Below, one piece after another: positions 26,198 through 35,084 of a stretch of 55,937 nt of DNA. Below the pieces are notes generated by a model that saw nothing but the letters and a program-made list of their open reading frames with translations, was not told where the DNA came from and did not search any database. The stretch spans positions 1 to 55,937 of the forward strand of contig CALFVD010000061.1 of the NCBI GenBank assembly GCA_937928005.1, in the 5' to 3' direction. Within the stretch, counting starts at the first letter, position 1. Each line of letters begins with the position of its first letter. Origin of the DNA: an uncultured Neomegalonema sp. GTDB taxonomy: Bacteria > Pseudomonadota > Alphaproteobacteria > Rhodobacterales > Rhodobacteraceae. Position numbers and translations under genes: made by a program.

Positions 26198-29047
26198 ATG
26201 CTCTATATCGCGCCCTGGAAGAAGATCGCGATCATCCTGATGGTGATCGTCGGCATGTTCTTTGCCTTGCCAAACGCCCTGAATGAAACCCAGCGGAATG
26301 CGCTGCCAAGCTGGATGCCAAGTGATACAGTCAACCTGGGACTTGACCTTCAGGGCGGAGCGCATGTGCTGGTCGAGGCGGAGATGGGTCCAGTCTTCGA
26401 GAGCCGTCTGGAGCTACTGGCGCAGGAAATGCGCGACAAGATACGCGAAGCTGGCAATATCAAACGCTCGCGCCCCGTCATCGATAATGACGCATTTTCC
26501 GTCTCCATGCGCGTGACCAACCCCGAGGACGTCGATCGTGCCCGTGAGGCATTTGAGGACATCCCCACGCTCCTGCAAAGCGCGGCCCTTACCGGCGTCG
26601 GCGCGATGGATTTCGAGGTGACGGAAAACCCCGTCAACCGCAACTTCACCCTAACCATGACCGAGGGTGCGCGCGTCGAACTCGTCGAACAAACGATCCT
26701 GCGCTCCCTCGAAGTCGTCCGCCGCCGTATCGATCCCGAAGGCATCAAAGAAGCATCCGTCACCCGCCAAGGCGATGACCGCATTCTCATTCAGGTGCCC
26801 GGCGCGGAAAGCGCAGCGGAGATCGTCAGGCTTCTCAAAGATCCCGCCGTCCTTGGCTTCCACATCGTCAACCGTGAATTCGGGCAAGATGACCTTGCAC
26901 GGGGTCGCGCTGCGGCTGGCTTCAAGGTCGCTGATGATGCGATCCTAGAAGGCCAGAAATGGGCAATTTCCCGCGTCCCCCTCATCCTTGGCGAAGATGT
27001 CGTCGATGCGGGCCCGGGCTTCGACCAGCGCACCGGCGAGCCGATTGTTAGCTTCCGCTTCAATTCTCGCGCAGGCAAGGCCTTCGGCAATTGGACCCTC
27101 AACAATGTCGGCGAACTCTTTGCCATCGTCGTGGACGGCAAGGTCATCTCGGCCCCCTCCATCCGCGAGCCGATCTTGGGTGGTTCGGGTCAAATCAGCG
27201 GTAGCTTCACAGTCGAAAGCTCGACCCGCCTTGCTGTCCAGATCGCCTCTGGTGCCTTACCAGCCAAGCTCGTCCCCTTGGAAACCCGCACCGTCGGCCC
27301 CGAACTCGGCGCGGATTCCATTGCGGCGGGTGCCATCGCCTGCGTGATCGGTCTGTTGCTGGTCATCGCCTTTATGATGGTCGTCTATGGCAAATTCGGC
27401 CTCTACGCGAATGTTGCTCTGCTCGTGAACCTCGCCCTCATTCTCGGCGTGCTGTCCGCGCTCGGAGCGACGCTTACGCTCCCCGGTATCGCCGGGATCG
27501 TGCTGACCATCGGCATGGCGGTCGATGCGAACGTGCTGATCTTCGAGCGAATACGCGAGGAGAACGAGGCATCGAAGGGGGCCGCGCGAGCCATCGAAAC
27601 AGGCTATGAAAAGGCTCTGACGGCCATCATCGACGCCAACATCACAACCCTAATCGCCGCCATCATTCTCTACGCGATGGGTTCTGGTCCCGTGAAGGGC
27701 TTCGCGGTCACGCTCGGCATCGGTATCATCACCTCCGTTTTCACGGCCTTTTTCGTGACGCGCCTGTTCGTTGTGCAATGGTTCGAGTGGAAACGCCCGA
27801 AGACGTTCAAAATCAACCTGATCGAACTCGTTCGCAACGGCACCAAGATCAACTTCCTTGGTGGTCGCAAGATCGCGCTCGCCCTTTCTTCCATCGCCAT
27901 GGTCGCCTCCCTCGGCCTCTTCGCAGTGAATGGCCTGAACTATGGTATCGACTTCAAAGGCGGTACATTGATCGAAGGCCGCACCACTGGCGAAACCGAT
28001 CTAGGCGAAATTCGCGGCAAACTCGAAGCGATGGATCTTGGCGACGTGCAGGTTCAGGGCTTTGGCTCACCAAACGACTCACTGATCCGCGTCGAGGACG
28101 TCAAAGGGGGTGACGAAGCCCGCCAAGGTCTCGCTGACCGCGTCTATGGCAACCTCACCCTCGGTGCCGTGTTGGCCGTTGATGAAATCGGCGATAATAT
28201 CTTCGAGGTCAAAATCGGTGAAGTTTTCGATGGCTCCCCGGCGGCGCAAGCTGGCCTGAATACCGGCGATACGATCACCCGTATCGGCGACATCTCCGCC
28301 GTCGATCTCGATTCCAACCCAGAAACCGCCCCGAATATGGCCGAACTCATCACCGCGATGCAGACTTTCGGCGACAAACCGTTCGACCTGACGGTGATGG
28401 GCGAGGCTGGCGAGCGCGTCGCGACCTTAGACCAAGGCATCGGCGATTACGAAATGCGCCGCGTCGAAAGCCTGGGCGCCAAGGTATCGGGCGAGTTGGT
28501 CACGGCGGGGATCATGGCCATCCTCCTCGCCATTGGTTCGGTCCTCGTCTACATTTGGCTCCGCTTCGAGTGGCAATTCTCGGTCGGTGCTGTCGCGGCG
28601 CTAACCCATGACGTGGTGCTGACCATCGGGGTATTCTCGCTCATCGGGTTGGAGTTCAATCTCTCGATTATCGCGGCCATCCTCACCATCGTCGGGTACT
28701 CGCTCAACGATACCGTGGTCGTGTTTGACCGCGTGAGGGAAAACCTGCGCCGATACAAAAAGATGGTGCTCGAAGACCTGTTGAACCTATCGCTCAACGA
28801 GACCCTGTCGCGTACCTTGATGACCTCGATCACCACCCTGCTCGCGCTGCTGGCGCTCTACTTCCTTGGCGGTGCGGTGCTACAGGGCTTCACCTTCGCG
28901 ATGATCTGGGGCGTGATCGTGGGTACATACTCATCAATCTACATCGCCTCGCCGATCCTCCAGATGCTCGGCGTCAAGCGCGACTGGTCCACCCCGACCG
29001 ACGATCCGGCCATGGGTGTTCAGTTCGGCACGGCGGAAAACCCATAA
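26198..29047 (+). CDS. secDF: fused SecD-SecF translocase with PDZ-like insertion
   Basis: SecDF uses the proton gradient to complete protein export through SecYEG. The 949-aa chain has the SecD part first (TM1, then LDLQGGAHVLVEAE, the P1 region, and the five-helix block with GMAVDANVLIFERIREE) and the SecF part from about residue 560 (GIDFKGGTLIEG, then GYSLNDTVVVFDRVRENLR and FAMIWGVIVGTYSSIYIASP). Between the SecF periplasmic segment and TM2, about residues 660-745 contain a PDZ-like fold: IGEVFDGSPAAQAGLNTGDTI, followed by a helix MAELITAMQTFGD and FDLTVMGEAGERVATL. Ordinary SecF lacks this. yajC is immediately upstream. Confidence 0.95.
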   Translation: MLYIAPWKKIAIILMVIVGMFFALPNALNETQRNALPSWMPSDTVNLGLDLQGGAHVLVEAEMGPVFESRLELLAQEMRDKIREAGNIKRSRPVIDNDAFSVSMRVTNPEDVDRAREAFEDIPTLLQSAALTGVGAMDFEVTENPVNRNFTLTMTEGARVELVEQTILRSLEVVRRRIDPEGIKEASVTRQGDDRILIQVPGAESAAEIVRLLKDPAVLGFHIVNREFGQDDLARGRAAAGFKVADDAILEGQKWAISRVPLILGEDVVDAGPGFDQRTGEPIVSFRFNSRAGKAFGNWTLNNVGELFAIVVDGKVISAPSIREPILGGSGQISGSFTVESSTRLAVQIASGALPAKLVPLETRTVGPELGADSIAAGAIACVIGLLLVIAFMMVVYGKFGLYANVALLVNLALILGVLSALGATLTLPGIAGIVLTIGMAVDANVLIFERIREENEASKGAARAIETGYEKALTAIIDANITTLIAAIILYAMGSGPVKGFAVTLGIGIITSVFTAFFVTRLFVVQWFEWKRPKTFKINLIELVRNGTKINFLGGRKIALALSSIAMVASLGLFAVNGLNYGIDFKGGTLIEGRTTGETDLGEIRGKLEAMDLGDVQVQGFGSPNDSLIRVEDVKGGDEARQGLADRVYGNLTLGAVLAVDEIGDNIFEVKIGEVFDGSPAAQAGLNTGDTITRIGDISAVDLDSNPETAPNMAELITAMQTFGDKPFDLTVMGEAGERVATLDQGIGDYEMRRVESLGAKVSGELVTAGIMAILLAIGSVLVYIWLRFEWQFSVGAVAALTHDVVLTIGVFSLIGLEFNLSIIAAILTIVGYSLNDTVVVFDRVRENLRRYKKMVLEDLLNLSLNETLSRTLMTSITTLLALLALYFLGGAVLQGFTFAMIWGVIVGTYSSIYIASPILQMLGVKRDWSTPTDDPAMGVQFGTAENP

Positions 29048-29076
29048 TCACTGGCGCGGCTCCTAACGGGGCCGCG

Positions 29077-29511
29077 CTACTCCTCGACCACCTCGCGCGC
29101 GATAGAATCAAGCAAGGCTTCGACCTCCTTCATCGGTCCTACGGGCATCGTCCGATAGCCGACCTCGACCGCACCATCTTCTCCCTCAGACACAAAAACG
29201 CCATAGGGGCAGAATGCGATGTTCTGCGCATCCGCCTCCATCATTTTGCGGGACAATACGGCGGAGCAGAACAGGTAGACATTCGCCTGCCCGAACAGGT
29301 CTTTGCTGCCACCCACATCATCCTTCGTCCGGGCGAGCATCTCACCGACATGACTGACGTAATCGATCACCAGCCTCTTGCCGATGATCGCATTCTCGAC
29401 GCCAAAAGCCGCATCGTCGAACTCTCCGTCGAACGCATAGCTCTTCATGTCCTGAGCATACGCAACACCCGGCACGAGCATCATCGCAATCGCCACAACA
29501 AACCGTTTCAT
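29077..29511 (-). CDS. secreted DUF302-family protein
   Basis: The 144-aa product has a signal peptide (FVVAIAMMLVPGVAYA) and a DUF302-type domain: FDDAAFGVENAIIGKRLVIDYVSHVGEML, ANVYLFCSAVLSRKMMEAD, NIAFCPYGVFVSE and VGYRTMPVG. DUF302 proteins are small and of unclear function, some linked to heme or stress. GGAGG is about five bases before the ATG at 29511. It is the last intact gene before an IS66 remnant. Confidence 0.8.
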   Translation of the reverse strand: MKRFVVAIAMMLVPGVAYAQDMKSYAFDGEFDDAAFGVENAIIGKRLVIDYVSHVGEMLARTKDDVGGSKDLFGQANVYLFCSAVLSRKMMEADAQNIAFCPYGVFVSEGEDGAVEVGYRTMPVGPMKEVEALLDSIAREVVEE

Positions 29512-29562
29512 CCCTGCCTCCTTCATATCTACGATGGGGTGAGACTACTCCGATCCGGGGCG

Positions 29563-30060
29563 CGCGATATTGATTTAAATCTATTCGCCGCCGAGGGCTT
29601 ACGCCGCATCGCTGAATTCTACGAAGTCGAGGCTGATATCAAAGGCTGCGCTCCCGGTCAGCGTCTTTCGGCCCGGCAAACCCGCACCGCTCCGCTCGTT
29701 GCGGCCTTCGGGGAATGGTTGCAGAAACAGCGTCAAAGGATCTCCGCCAAGTCCCGCCTTGGCGAAAAACTCGGCTATATCCACCGCCACTGGGATGGCC
29801 TGCAGACATTCCTGAGCGATGGCCAGGTCGAGATCGACTCCAACGGCGTCGAAAATCTAATCCGTCCGATTGCTTGTATCGTAAAAATGCACTCTTCGCC
29901 GTCCATGACAAGGGCAGGAAGGCATGAGGGCACACCGCATCCCTTATCGAAACCGCCAAGATCAACCACGTCGAGCCCTTCGCCTATATCAAGGCAACAC
30001 TCAAAACCATTGCAAGCGGCCACCCCAAAGCCGCATCGATGACCTGCTCTCATTGAACTT
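29563..30060 (+). pseudogene. IS66-family transposase TnpC, decayed C-terminal half
   Basis: The frame contains AAEGLRRIAEFYEVEADIKG, PLVAAFGEWLQKQRQRISAKS and DGQVEIDSNGVENLIRPIA, the C-terminal part of IS66 TnpC including the last acidic region. After RPIA one base is missing near 29872. Continuing in the neighbouring frame gives YRKNALFAVHDKGRKA, then a TGA where Trp is usual, then TASLIETAKINHVEPFAYIK, and another frame change before IDDLLSLNF. At least three lesions make it non-functional. The N-terminal two-thirds is absent. A complementary N-terminal piece lies at 53.74-54.06 kb on the other strand. Confidence 0.85.
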
Positions 30061-30138
30061 CCAAAATGCAAAATGATTATCCGTGGGGCGATGATTACGC
30101 TTACCGACGATCCATGTTTCAGCGATATCAGATAGATG

Positions 30139-30163
30139 GACCCTCAGAACAAGTCCGAGGGTC
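30139..30163. repeat. hairpin of the CTTGW-loop family, downstream of molybdoenzyme gene
   Basis: GACCCTCAGA (30139-30148) and TCCGAGGGTC (30154-30163) pair with one A-C mismatch around ACAAG (CTTGT on the minus strand). Located 43 bases beyond the stop of the minus-strand molybdoenzyme gene, it may serve as its 3' end, but no U-run follows. Confidence 0.7.
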
Positions 30164-30205
30164 ATACTGCGTCAGGAGACCGGATTACTTGCCAAACGCC
30201 CGGCT

Positions 30206-32548
30206 CTACGCCTCGCCACGCTTTACGATCTCTGGTGGGTCGAAGGCTGTGACGGGGGGCGGGGTTCCCTCAAAGCGGGCCACATCCACGAGGCAGCTAT
30301 GGGCGGTTGGGCCTTGGGCGAGGCGGGATGTTCCACGGTCGGGGGTCAAGACATTGGGGTTGCCGTGTTTGCATAGACTGTTCGGGTCGCCCGGCACTTC
30401 CGGGTCATACCATGCGCCGGTGCTCATCTGAATAACGCCGGGGCGGATGGTATCGCTCAAGGTGGCCGCGCCGAGGCACGCGCCGCGACCATTAAAGACG
30501 CGGATGATATCGCCCTCGCTTATGCCCCGCGCCGCTGCGTCATCAGGGTGCAGCATGACCGGCTCGCGCCCTTGTACCTTGCCGCCCCGGCTCCATGCGC
30601 CGTGGTCGAGTTGGGAATGCAGCTTACGGGTCGGCTGGTTCGAGATCATGTGTAGCGGCCAATCGCCCACCGCCCGGCTGCCCGTCGCCCGGCTGCCCGT
30701 AGCCCCTAGCCATTCGCGCGGTGCGCGCCAGACGGGATGGCCGGGGCAATCATCATACCCAAAACTCGCGACGGTCTCCGAGAATATCTCAATCTTACCA
30801 CTAGGCGTGCCTAGCGCATTGGCGGTTGGGTCTTCGCGGAAGGGGCGCAGCATGACGGTCGGTTCGGCGGGGGGCGGATTGATATGCCAGCCTTTCTCGC
30901 GCAACTCATCCAGCCCCGGCATCTCACTCCCCTGTTCGGCGACGCGCTGGCGGGTAACATCGTAGATCCAGCGGATCCAATCTTCCGTGTCGCGTCCCTC
31001 GGTGAAGCTTTCTCCCACGCCCATATGCGCCGCGAGGGCGCTAAAAGTCTGATATTCATCGCGCACTAGACCGGGGGCATCCGCAACCTTATCCATCACC
31101 ACGACATAAGGATCGCGCTGGGCCATGGCCAGATCGGTACGCTCTAGCGGCGTGGTACAGGGCAGGACGATATCGGAATGCTTGGCCATCGCGTTCCAGC
31201 ACCAATCATTGACGATGATGGTTTCGGGCTTACGCCACGCGCGCAGCATCCGCCCGATATCCTGATGGTGATGGAACGGATTACCCCCCGCCCACCAGAC
31301 GAGGCGGATATCAGGATAGGTCAGGCGTTGGCCGTTGAAATCGAATTCCTCACCCGGATGGAGCAGCATATCGGAGACGCGGGCGACGGGGATGAAATCG
31401 GCGACGCCTTTATCGCCCTGTGGCAACGACGCACCGGGCATCTGGCTGTAATGGCCACCGATGGAGTTTTCCGCGCTATAGCCAAAGCCAAAGCCGCCGC
31501 CCGGCAAGCCGATCTGCCCCAGCATCGCGGCGACGGTAATGGCGGCCCAATAGGCCTGTTCGCCGTGATCTTGCCGTGTCAGGGACCATGCGACCGAGAT
31601 CATCGTGCGCCCCTGCGCCATGCGGCGGGCGAGGGTGCGGATGGTCTCGGCGTCTAGCCCGCTAATCATGGCGGCCCAGTCCGCGTCCTTAGCTTCGCCG
31701 TCGCTATCGCCCGTCAGATAAGGTGTGAAGCGGTCGTAGCCGGTGGTATAGCGGTCGAGGAACGCGCGGTCGATGGTGCCATCCGTATGGAGTGTATGGG
31801 CGATGGCAAGCAAAATAGCGGCGTCAGTACCGGGGCGCGCGGCCAGCCATTCGGCTCCGGTATCGTCTTCCATATCGGAGCGCAGGGGACTGACATTCAC
31901 GAAATCCGTGCCGCCCGCGCGAGCCTTGGCCAGCCCCGCGCGCTGGACGTGTTCGCCAATACCGCCCGCTTCGATCTGGCCATTCTTGACCGGAATACCG
32001 CCGAAAGCGACGAGGAGGTCAGTGTTTCCAGCGATGCTATCCCAACTCGTCGTCGTGTTCAGAAAGCTACGGAAATCGCCAAGGATATGCGGCACCATCG
32101 CCTCGGCGGCGGCGAAACTGTAGGTATGGACCGAAGATGTGAACCCGCCGATACAGTTGAGGAAGCGTTTCATCTGGCTTTGGGCATGGTGGAAGCGCCC
32201 CGCGCTGGCCCAGCCATAGGAACCAGCGTAGATCGCGTTATTGCCGTGGTCACGGATGACACGGGACAGCTCATCCGCCAACAAAGGTTCCAACTCCTCC
32301 CATGTCAGGGCGACAAAACGGTCGACACCACGCCGCTCGCGCCGCGCACCGGGGCCACCATCCAGCCAGCTTTCACGCACCATCGGCGCGGTAACGCGGG
32401 TAGGGCCATCCTGCACGTCGATAATGCCGGAGCCGATGGGCGACGGATCGGGGTCATGCTCAAACGGCTCCATCGCGACGACGCGCCCATTCTCGCTGCG
32501 CACGCGATAGGTGCCCCAATGGTTGGCGGTCAAGGCCTGACGGTTCAT
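30206..32548 (-). CDS. molybdopterin oxidoreductase, BisC/DMSO-TMAO reductase type
   Basis: The 780-aa protein starts directly with NHWGTYRVRSENGRVV and lacks a signal peptide, so it acts in the cytoplasm. The serine-type Mo-binding region AGSYGWASAGRFHHAQSQ, PGGGFGFGYS, WWAGGNPFHHHQD, VLPCTTPLERTD and C-terminal MISNQPTRKLHSQLDHG follow the BisC/DorA family. Cytoplasmic members reduce biotin or methionine sulfoxide or related S/N-oxides. There is no N-terminal Fe-S cysteine cluster, as expected. An imperfect tandem TGSRATGSRAVG near residues 640-650 reflects a 15-bp DNA duplication. It stands alone as a single gene. Confidence 0.9.
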   Translation of the reverse strand: MNRQALTANHWGTYRVRSENGRVVAMEPFEHDPDPSPIGSGIIDVQDGPTRVTAPMVRESWLDGGPGARRERRGVDRFVALTWEELEPLLADELSRVIRDHGNNAIYAGSYGWASAGRFHHAQSQMKRFLNCIGGFTSSVHTYSFAAAEAMVPHILGDFRSFLNTTTSWDSIAGNTDLLVAFGGIPVKNGQIEAGGIGEHVQRAGLAKARAGGTDFVNVSPLRSDMEDDTGAEWLAARPGTDAAILLAIAHTLHTDGTIDRAFLDRYTTGYDRFTPYLTGDSDGEAKDADWAAMISGLDAETIRTLARRMAQGRTMISVAWSLTRQDHGEQAYWAAITVAAMLGQIGLPGGGFGFGYSAENSIGGHYSQMPGASLPQGDKGVADFIPVARVSDMLLHPGEEFDFNGQRLTYPDIRLVWWAGGNPFHHHQDIGRMLRAWRKPETIIVNDWCWNAMAKHSDIVLPCTTPLERTDLAMAQRDPYVVVMDKVADAPGLVRDEYQTFSALAAHMGVGESFTEGRDTEDWIRWIYDVTRQRVAEQGSEMPGLDELREKGWHINPPPAEPTVMLRPFREDPTANALGTPSGKIEIFSETVASFGYDDCPGHPVWRAPREWLGATGSRATGSRAVGDWPLHMISNQPTRKLHSQLDHGAWSRGGKVQGREPVMLHPDDAAARGISEGDIIRVFNGRGACLGAATLSDTIRPGVIQMSTGAWYDPEVPGDPNSLCKHGNPNVLTPDRGTSRLAQGPTAHSCLVDVARFEGTPPPVTAFDPPEIVKRGEA

Positions 32549-32683
32549 GGCGCGATCTTTCGGTATGGCGTGGGTTTAGTCACGCCAGCATCGCGAGCAA
32601 GGGGCGATGGGTCAATGGGCGATACGCATGGGCGATGCATGTGGTTTTACTCGGCAGATACGATATCTTCTCTGCGCAAGAGC

Positions 32684-33220
32684 ATGAAACACAGAGAAAA
32701 CGCAGTGCAATCAGATTCTACCATCACCGAACGCTGGGCCACCCTCTCCCGCTGCGGGCGGTATCGCTATGCGCTGGGGCGGCGGTGGGGAGAAGGGGCG
32801 GAGGCGTTGTTCGTGATGCTCAATCCGTCAACGGCGGATGCGGAGGTGGATGACCCCACCCTGCGCCGCTGCATCGGATTTGCGCAACGCGAGGGGTGCG
32901 GAGCGGTTCGGACGGTGAACCTGTTCGCATGGCGGGCGACGGCTCCGCGTGATCTGATCGCGGCGCGTGATGCGGGAGAGGATATCGTGGGGCCACGCAC
33001 GACGGCATTGATCCGCAAGGCAGTGGCCGAATGCGAAGGACCGATCATTGCGGCATGGGGCGCGAATCCAGCGGCAATAGAGCGGGGCGACGCGGTGGCG
33101 CGGCTATGCACTCGCCCGCTGCATTGTCTCGGCTTAACAACGACGGGTGCGCCCCGGCATCCGCTCTACGTGCGGGCGGATGCGCCACTTATGGCCTTTA
33201 GCCTTCAGACGCAGGAATAG
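32684..33220 (+). CDS. DUF1643 domain protein
   Basis: The 178-aa protein contains RYRYALGRRWGEGAEALFVMLNPSTADAEVDDPTLRRC, FAQREGCGAVRTVNLFAWRAT and CLGLTTTGAPRHPLYV, the pattern of DUF1643 proteins, whose function is unknown. The ATG at 32684 is the first sensible start. The open frame runs much farther upstream only because it shadows the molybdoenzyme gene on the other strand. Its 3' end overlaps the convergent lipoprotein gene by 16 bases. Confidence 0.85.
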   Translation: MKHRENAVQSDSTITERWATLSRCGRYRYALGRRWGEGAEALFVMLNPSTADAEVDDPTLRRCIGFAQREGCGAVRTVNLFAWRATAPRDLIAARDAGEDIVGPRTTALIRKAVAECEGPIIAAWGANPAAIERGDAVARLCTRPLHCLGLTTTGAPRHPLYVRADAPLMAFSLQTQE

Positions 33221-33495
33221 CCGCGCACGACGAACTGACCCGCGTAGCGGCCCGATTCGGCTTGGGCAAAATCAACGCGACTCGGAGCGGTGCCTTCGGG
33301 GCAAGCAGCCTTGGCAGCCTGATGACAGGCCACCTGTTCCGCGCTACCACTGGGTACGGGTTGCGGGCAAGAATGGCCGCTGCCGACCACAGCATGGCTA
33401 ACACTTTTCAAGAGCGACGGGCTGGTCGCAGCCTTGTCAGAACCGCCGCATCCGGCAAGGGCTAGGAGGGCGGGAATCAGAAGGGATTTGCGCAT
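33205..33495 (-). CDS. small lipoprotein
   Basis: The 96-aa precursor has a lipobox LAGC after LLIPALLA, then a short soluble part with HSCPQPVPSG, VACHQAAKAACPEGTAPSRV and GRYAGQFVVRGYSC. Its four cysteines besides the lipid one suggest disulfides. It is probably periplasmic-facing and membrane-anchored. I recognise no named family. Confidence 0.75.
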   Translation of the reverse strand: MRKSLLIPALLALAGCGGSDKAATSPSLLKSVSHAVVGSGHSCPQPVPSGSAEQVACHQAAKAACPEGTAPSRVDFAQAESGRYAGQFVVRGYSCV

Positions 33496-33513
33496 GGTTT
33501 TGCCTCTGAGCTG

Positions 33514-34203
33514 TCAGGCGGGGGCCGTCTTGCGCATCGCAACCGCAATCATTGGTTGGTCAAGCAGGAAACCCCCGTCGGTTTCCCGTGCATGATCCGA
33601 AAAAAGCCTTACCACTTCGTCACGAACCGTATCGATCTTTGCCGCACGCGACGGATCTATGGCGAGGGCATAGCCAAGCATGTCATCGGCGCTGACTTCA
33701 TGTAGGTCGGTGTCGTATTCGGTATCGAGGATGGTTTCGACAGATGCCGCCGCCCGGAACGCCGCCAGATGGGCGAGCGCGACCGCGCGAACCTCGGTTT
33801 CATCATCGAGAGGGGCGAAAACCTCCTGATAGCCACCGCGTGCCAGCGGCTCGATAACGAGCAGCGGCGCGCCGGGGCAGATCACGCGCAGAGCCTCCAC
33901 CAAGGCAGGGCGGATGAGGTCTTGCGGGACGTGGTGCAGACTATTGAGGAAAATCGCACCGTCGAAACTGTTATCCGCAAAAGGCATGGCCTCACCGCCC
34001 GCTTGGTGCAAGGGCGCATCCGGGGCCATATCGCGCGCTTTTACAAGCAGGTCGGCGCTTGGGTCTACACCCGTTGCCTTTGCATCCCGGCGGATCAGAG
34101 CGCGTAGCAACCTGCCTCGACCACAACCAATATCGAGGATCGAGCGGCCCTCTAGAGGAGCAAAGATCTGTTCGATCACCTGCATATTATTCGTATATGT
34201 CAT
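33514..34203 (-). CDS. class I SAM-dependent methyltransferase
   Basis: The 229-aa protein has motif I ILDIGCGRGRLLRALI, an acidic loop GVDPSADLL, motif IV FDGAIFLNSLHHVP and a following RVICPGAPLLVIEP strand, typical of small-molecule Methyltransf_11 enzymes. The substrate is unknown. I chose the ATG at 34203, which has GGAG seven bases upstream and overlaps the EamA gene's stop as ATGA. It is the last gene of a three-gene operon with an SLC13 permease and a drug/metabolite transporter. Confidence 0.88.
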   Translation of the reverse strand: MTYTNNMQVIEQIFAPLEGRSILDIGCGRGRLLRALIRRDAKATGVDPSADLLVKARDMAPDAPLHQAGGEAMPFADNSFDGAIFLNSLHHVPQDLIRPALVEALRVICPGAPLLVIEPLARGGYQEVFAPLDDETEVRAVALAHLAAFRAAASVETILDTEYDTDLHEVSADDMLGYALAIDPSRAAKIDTVRDEVVRLFSDHARETDGGFLLDQPMIAVAMRKTAPA

Positions 34204-35084
34204 CGGGTTCTCCAAAATGCAGATGAAGCAGAAACCATCACCGCCAATACGATGATGGCCCCGCCAATCAGGGCCGTTCCCGCCGGTTTCTCGCCCATTA
34301 CAAGCCACACCCATAACGGGCCAAAAGCGGTTTCCAGCAACAATAAAAGGCTGACCTCCGCCGAACCCAGATACCGAGGCCCAACCGTGACCAGCGTAAA
34401 GGCGACAGGCGTTAGCGCAAGGCCGAGAAGGATAGCCCAGAGGCGAGACGTACCCTCGATGGCCAGCGGATCACCGAAGGTAAAGCTGAATATCGCCATA
34501 AGGATCGAGCCAACGAAGACAGCGGCAACGTTATCCACCTGCGGCCAGCGGCGAAGCATCGTGAATTGTGCTGCGAGGTTGATAGTCGTGATGATAGCCA
34601 ATGTAATACCCAATGGCGAGCCAGTCATAGCACCACCCAAAGCGGCAACAAGCACCCCTGCCCCGCCGAGAAGTATAGCGATGGAGGTACGAGTGTCGGG
34701 CGCTTCACGCAGGATAAACCATGCCATCACGGCGGCACAGAGCGGTGTCGCGGCGAGGATCACGAGGACATCGGCAACAGATGACAGGTCAATGGCGAGG
34801 ACAAACGCGCTACTATTAATCGCGTAGAATATCGCGAGGACCAGCAACCGCCAACCACCACGCAGCACGCGCCCCACCGCCTCACCCCGGTCACGCCATA
34901 GCAGATAGAGCGCCAGCGTAATGATCGACAGCCCCCCTCGCCAACCGATAACGCCGATGGGGTCACTGTCAATCAACCGCTGCATCAGCGCATCAGGCGA
35001 TAGCCACATCACACCAAGGATAGTGATGAGATAGCCGCGCCGCCGCTCGGCAGGGCTGGATCGGGTTGCGGCTCCGGCGATCAT
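34200..35084 (-). CDS. EamA-family (DMT) transporter
   Basis: The 294-aa protein has ten predicted hydrophobic segments in two EamA repeats, including ALMQRLIDSDPIGVIGWRGG and, in the second repeat, YLGSAEVSLLLLLETAFGPLWVWLVMGEKP, the typical end of an EamA domain. Such proteins export or import metabolites. The start at 35084 overlaps the upstream permease stop (ATGA), and its own stop overlaps the methyltransferase start, so the three genes are translationally coupled. Confidence 0.9.
   Translation of the reverse strand: MIAGAATRSSPAERRRGYLITILGVMWLSPDALMQRLIDSDPIGVIGWRGGLSIITLALYLLWRDRGEAVGRVLRGGWRLLVLAIFYAINSSAFVLAIDLSSVADVLVILAATPLCAAVMAWFILREAPDTRTSIAILLGGAGVLVAALGGAMTGSPLGITLAIITTINLAAQFTMLRRWPQVDNVAAVFVGSILMAIFSFTFGDPLAIEGTSRLWAILLGLALTPVAFTLVTVGPRYLGSAEVSLLLLLETAFGPLWVWLVMGEKPAGTALIGGAIIVLAVMVSASSAFWRTR

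Noticed and set aside
31787-32683. N-terminal extension of the DUF1643 frame
   Set aside because: It only shadows the molybdoenzyme gene. The family homology starts after 32684.
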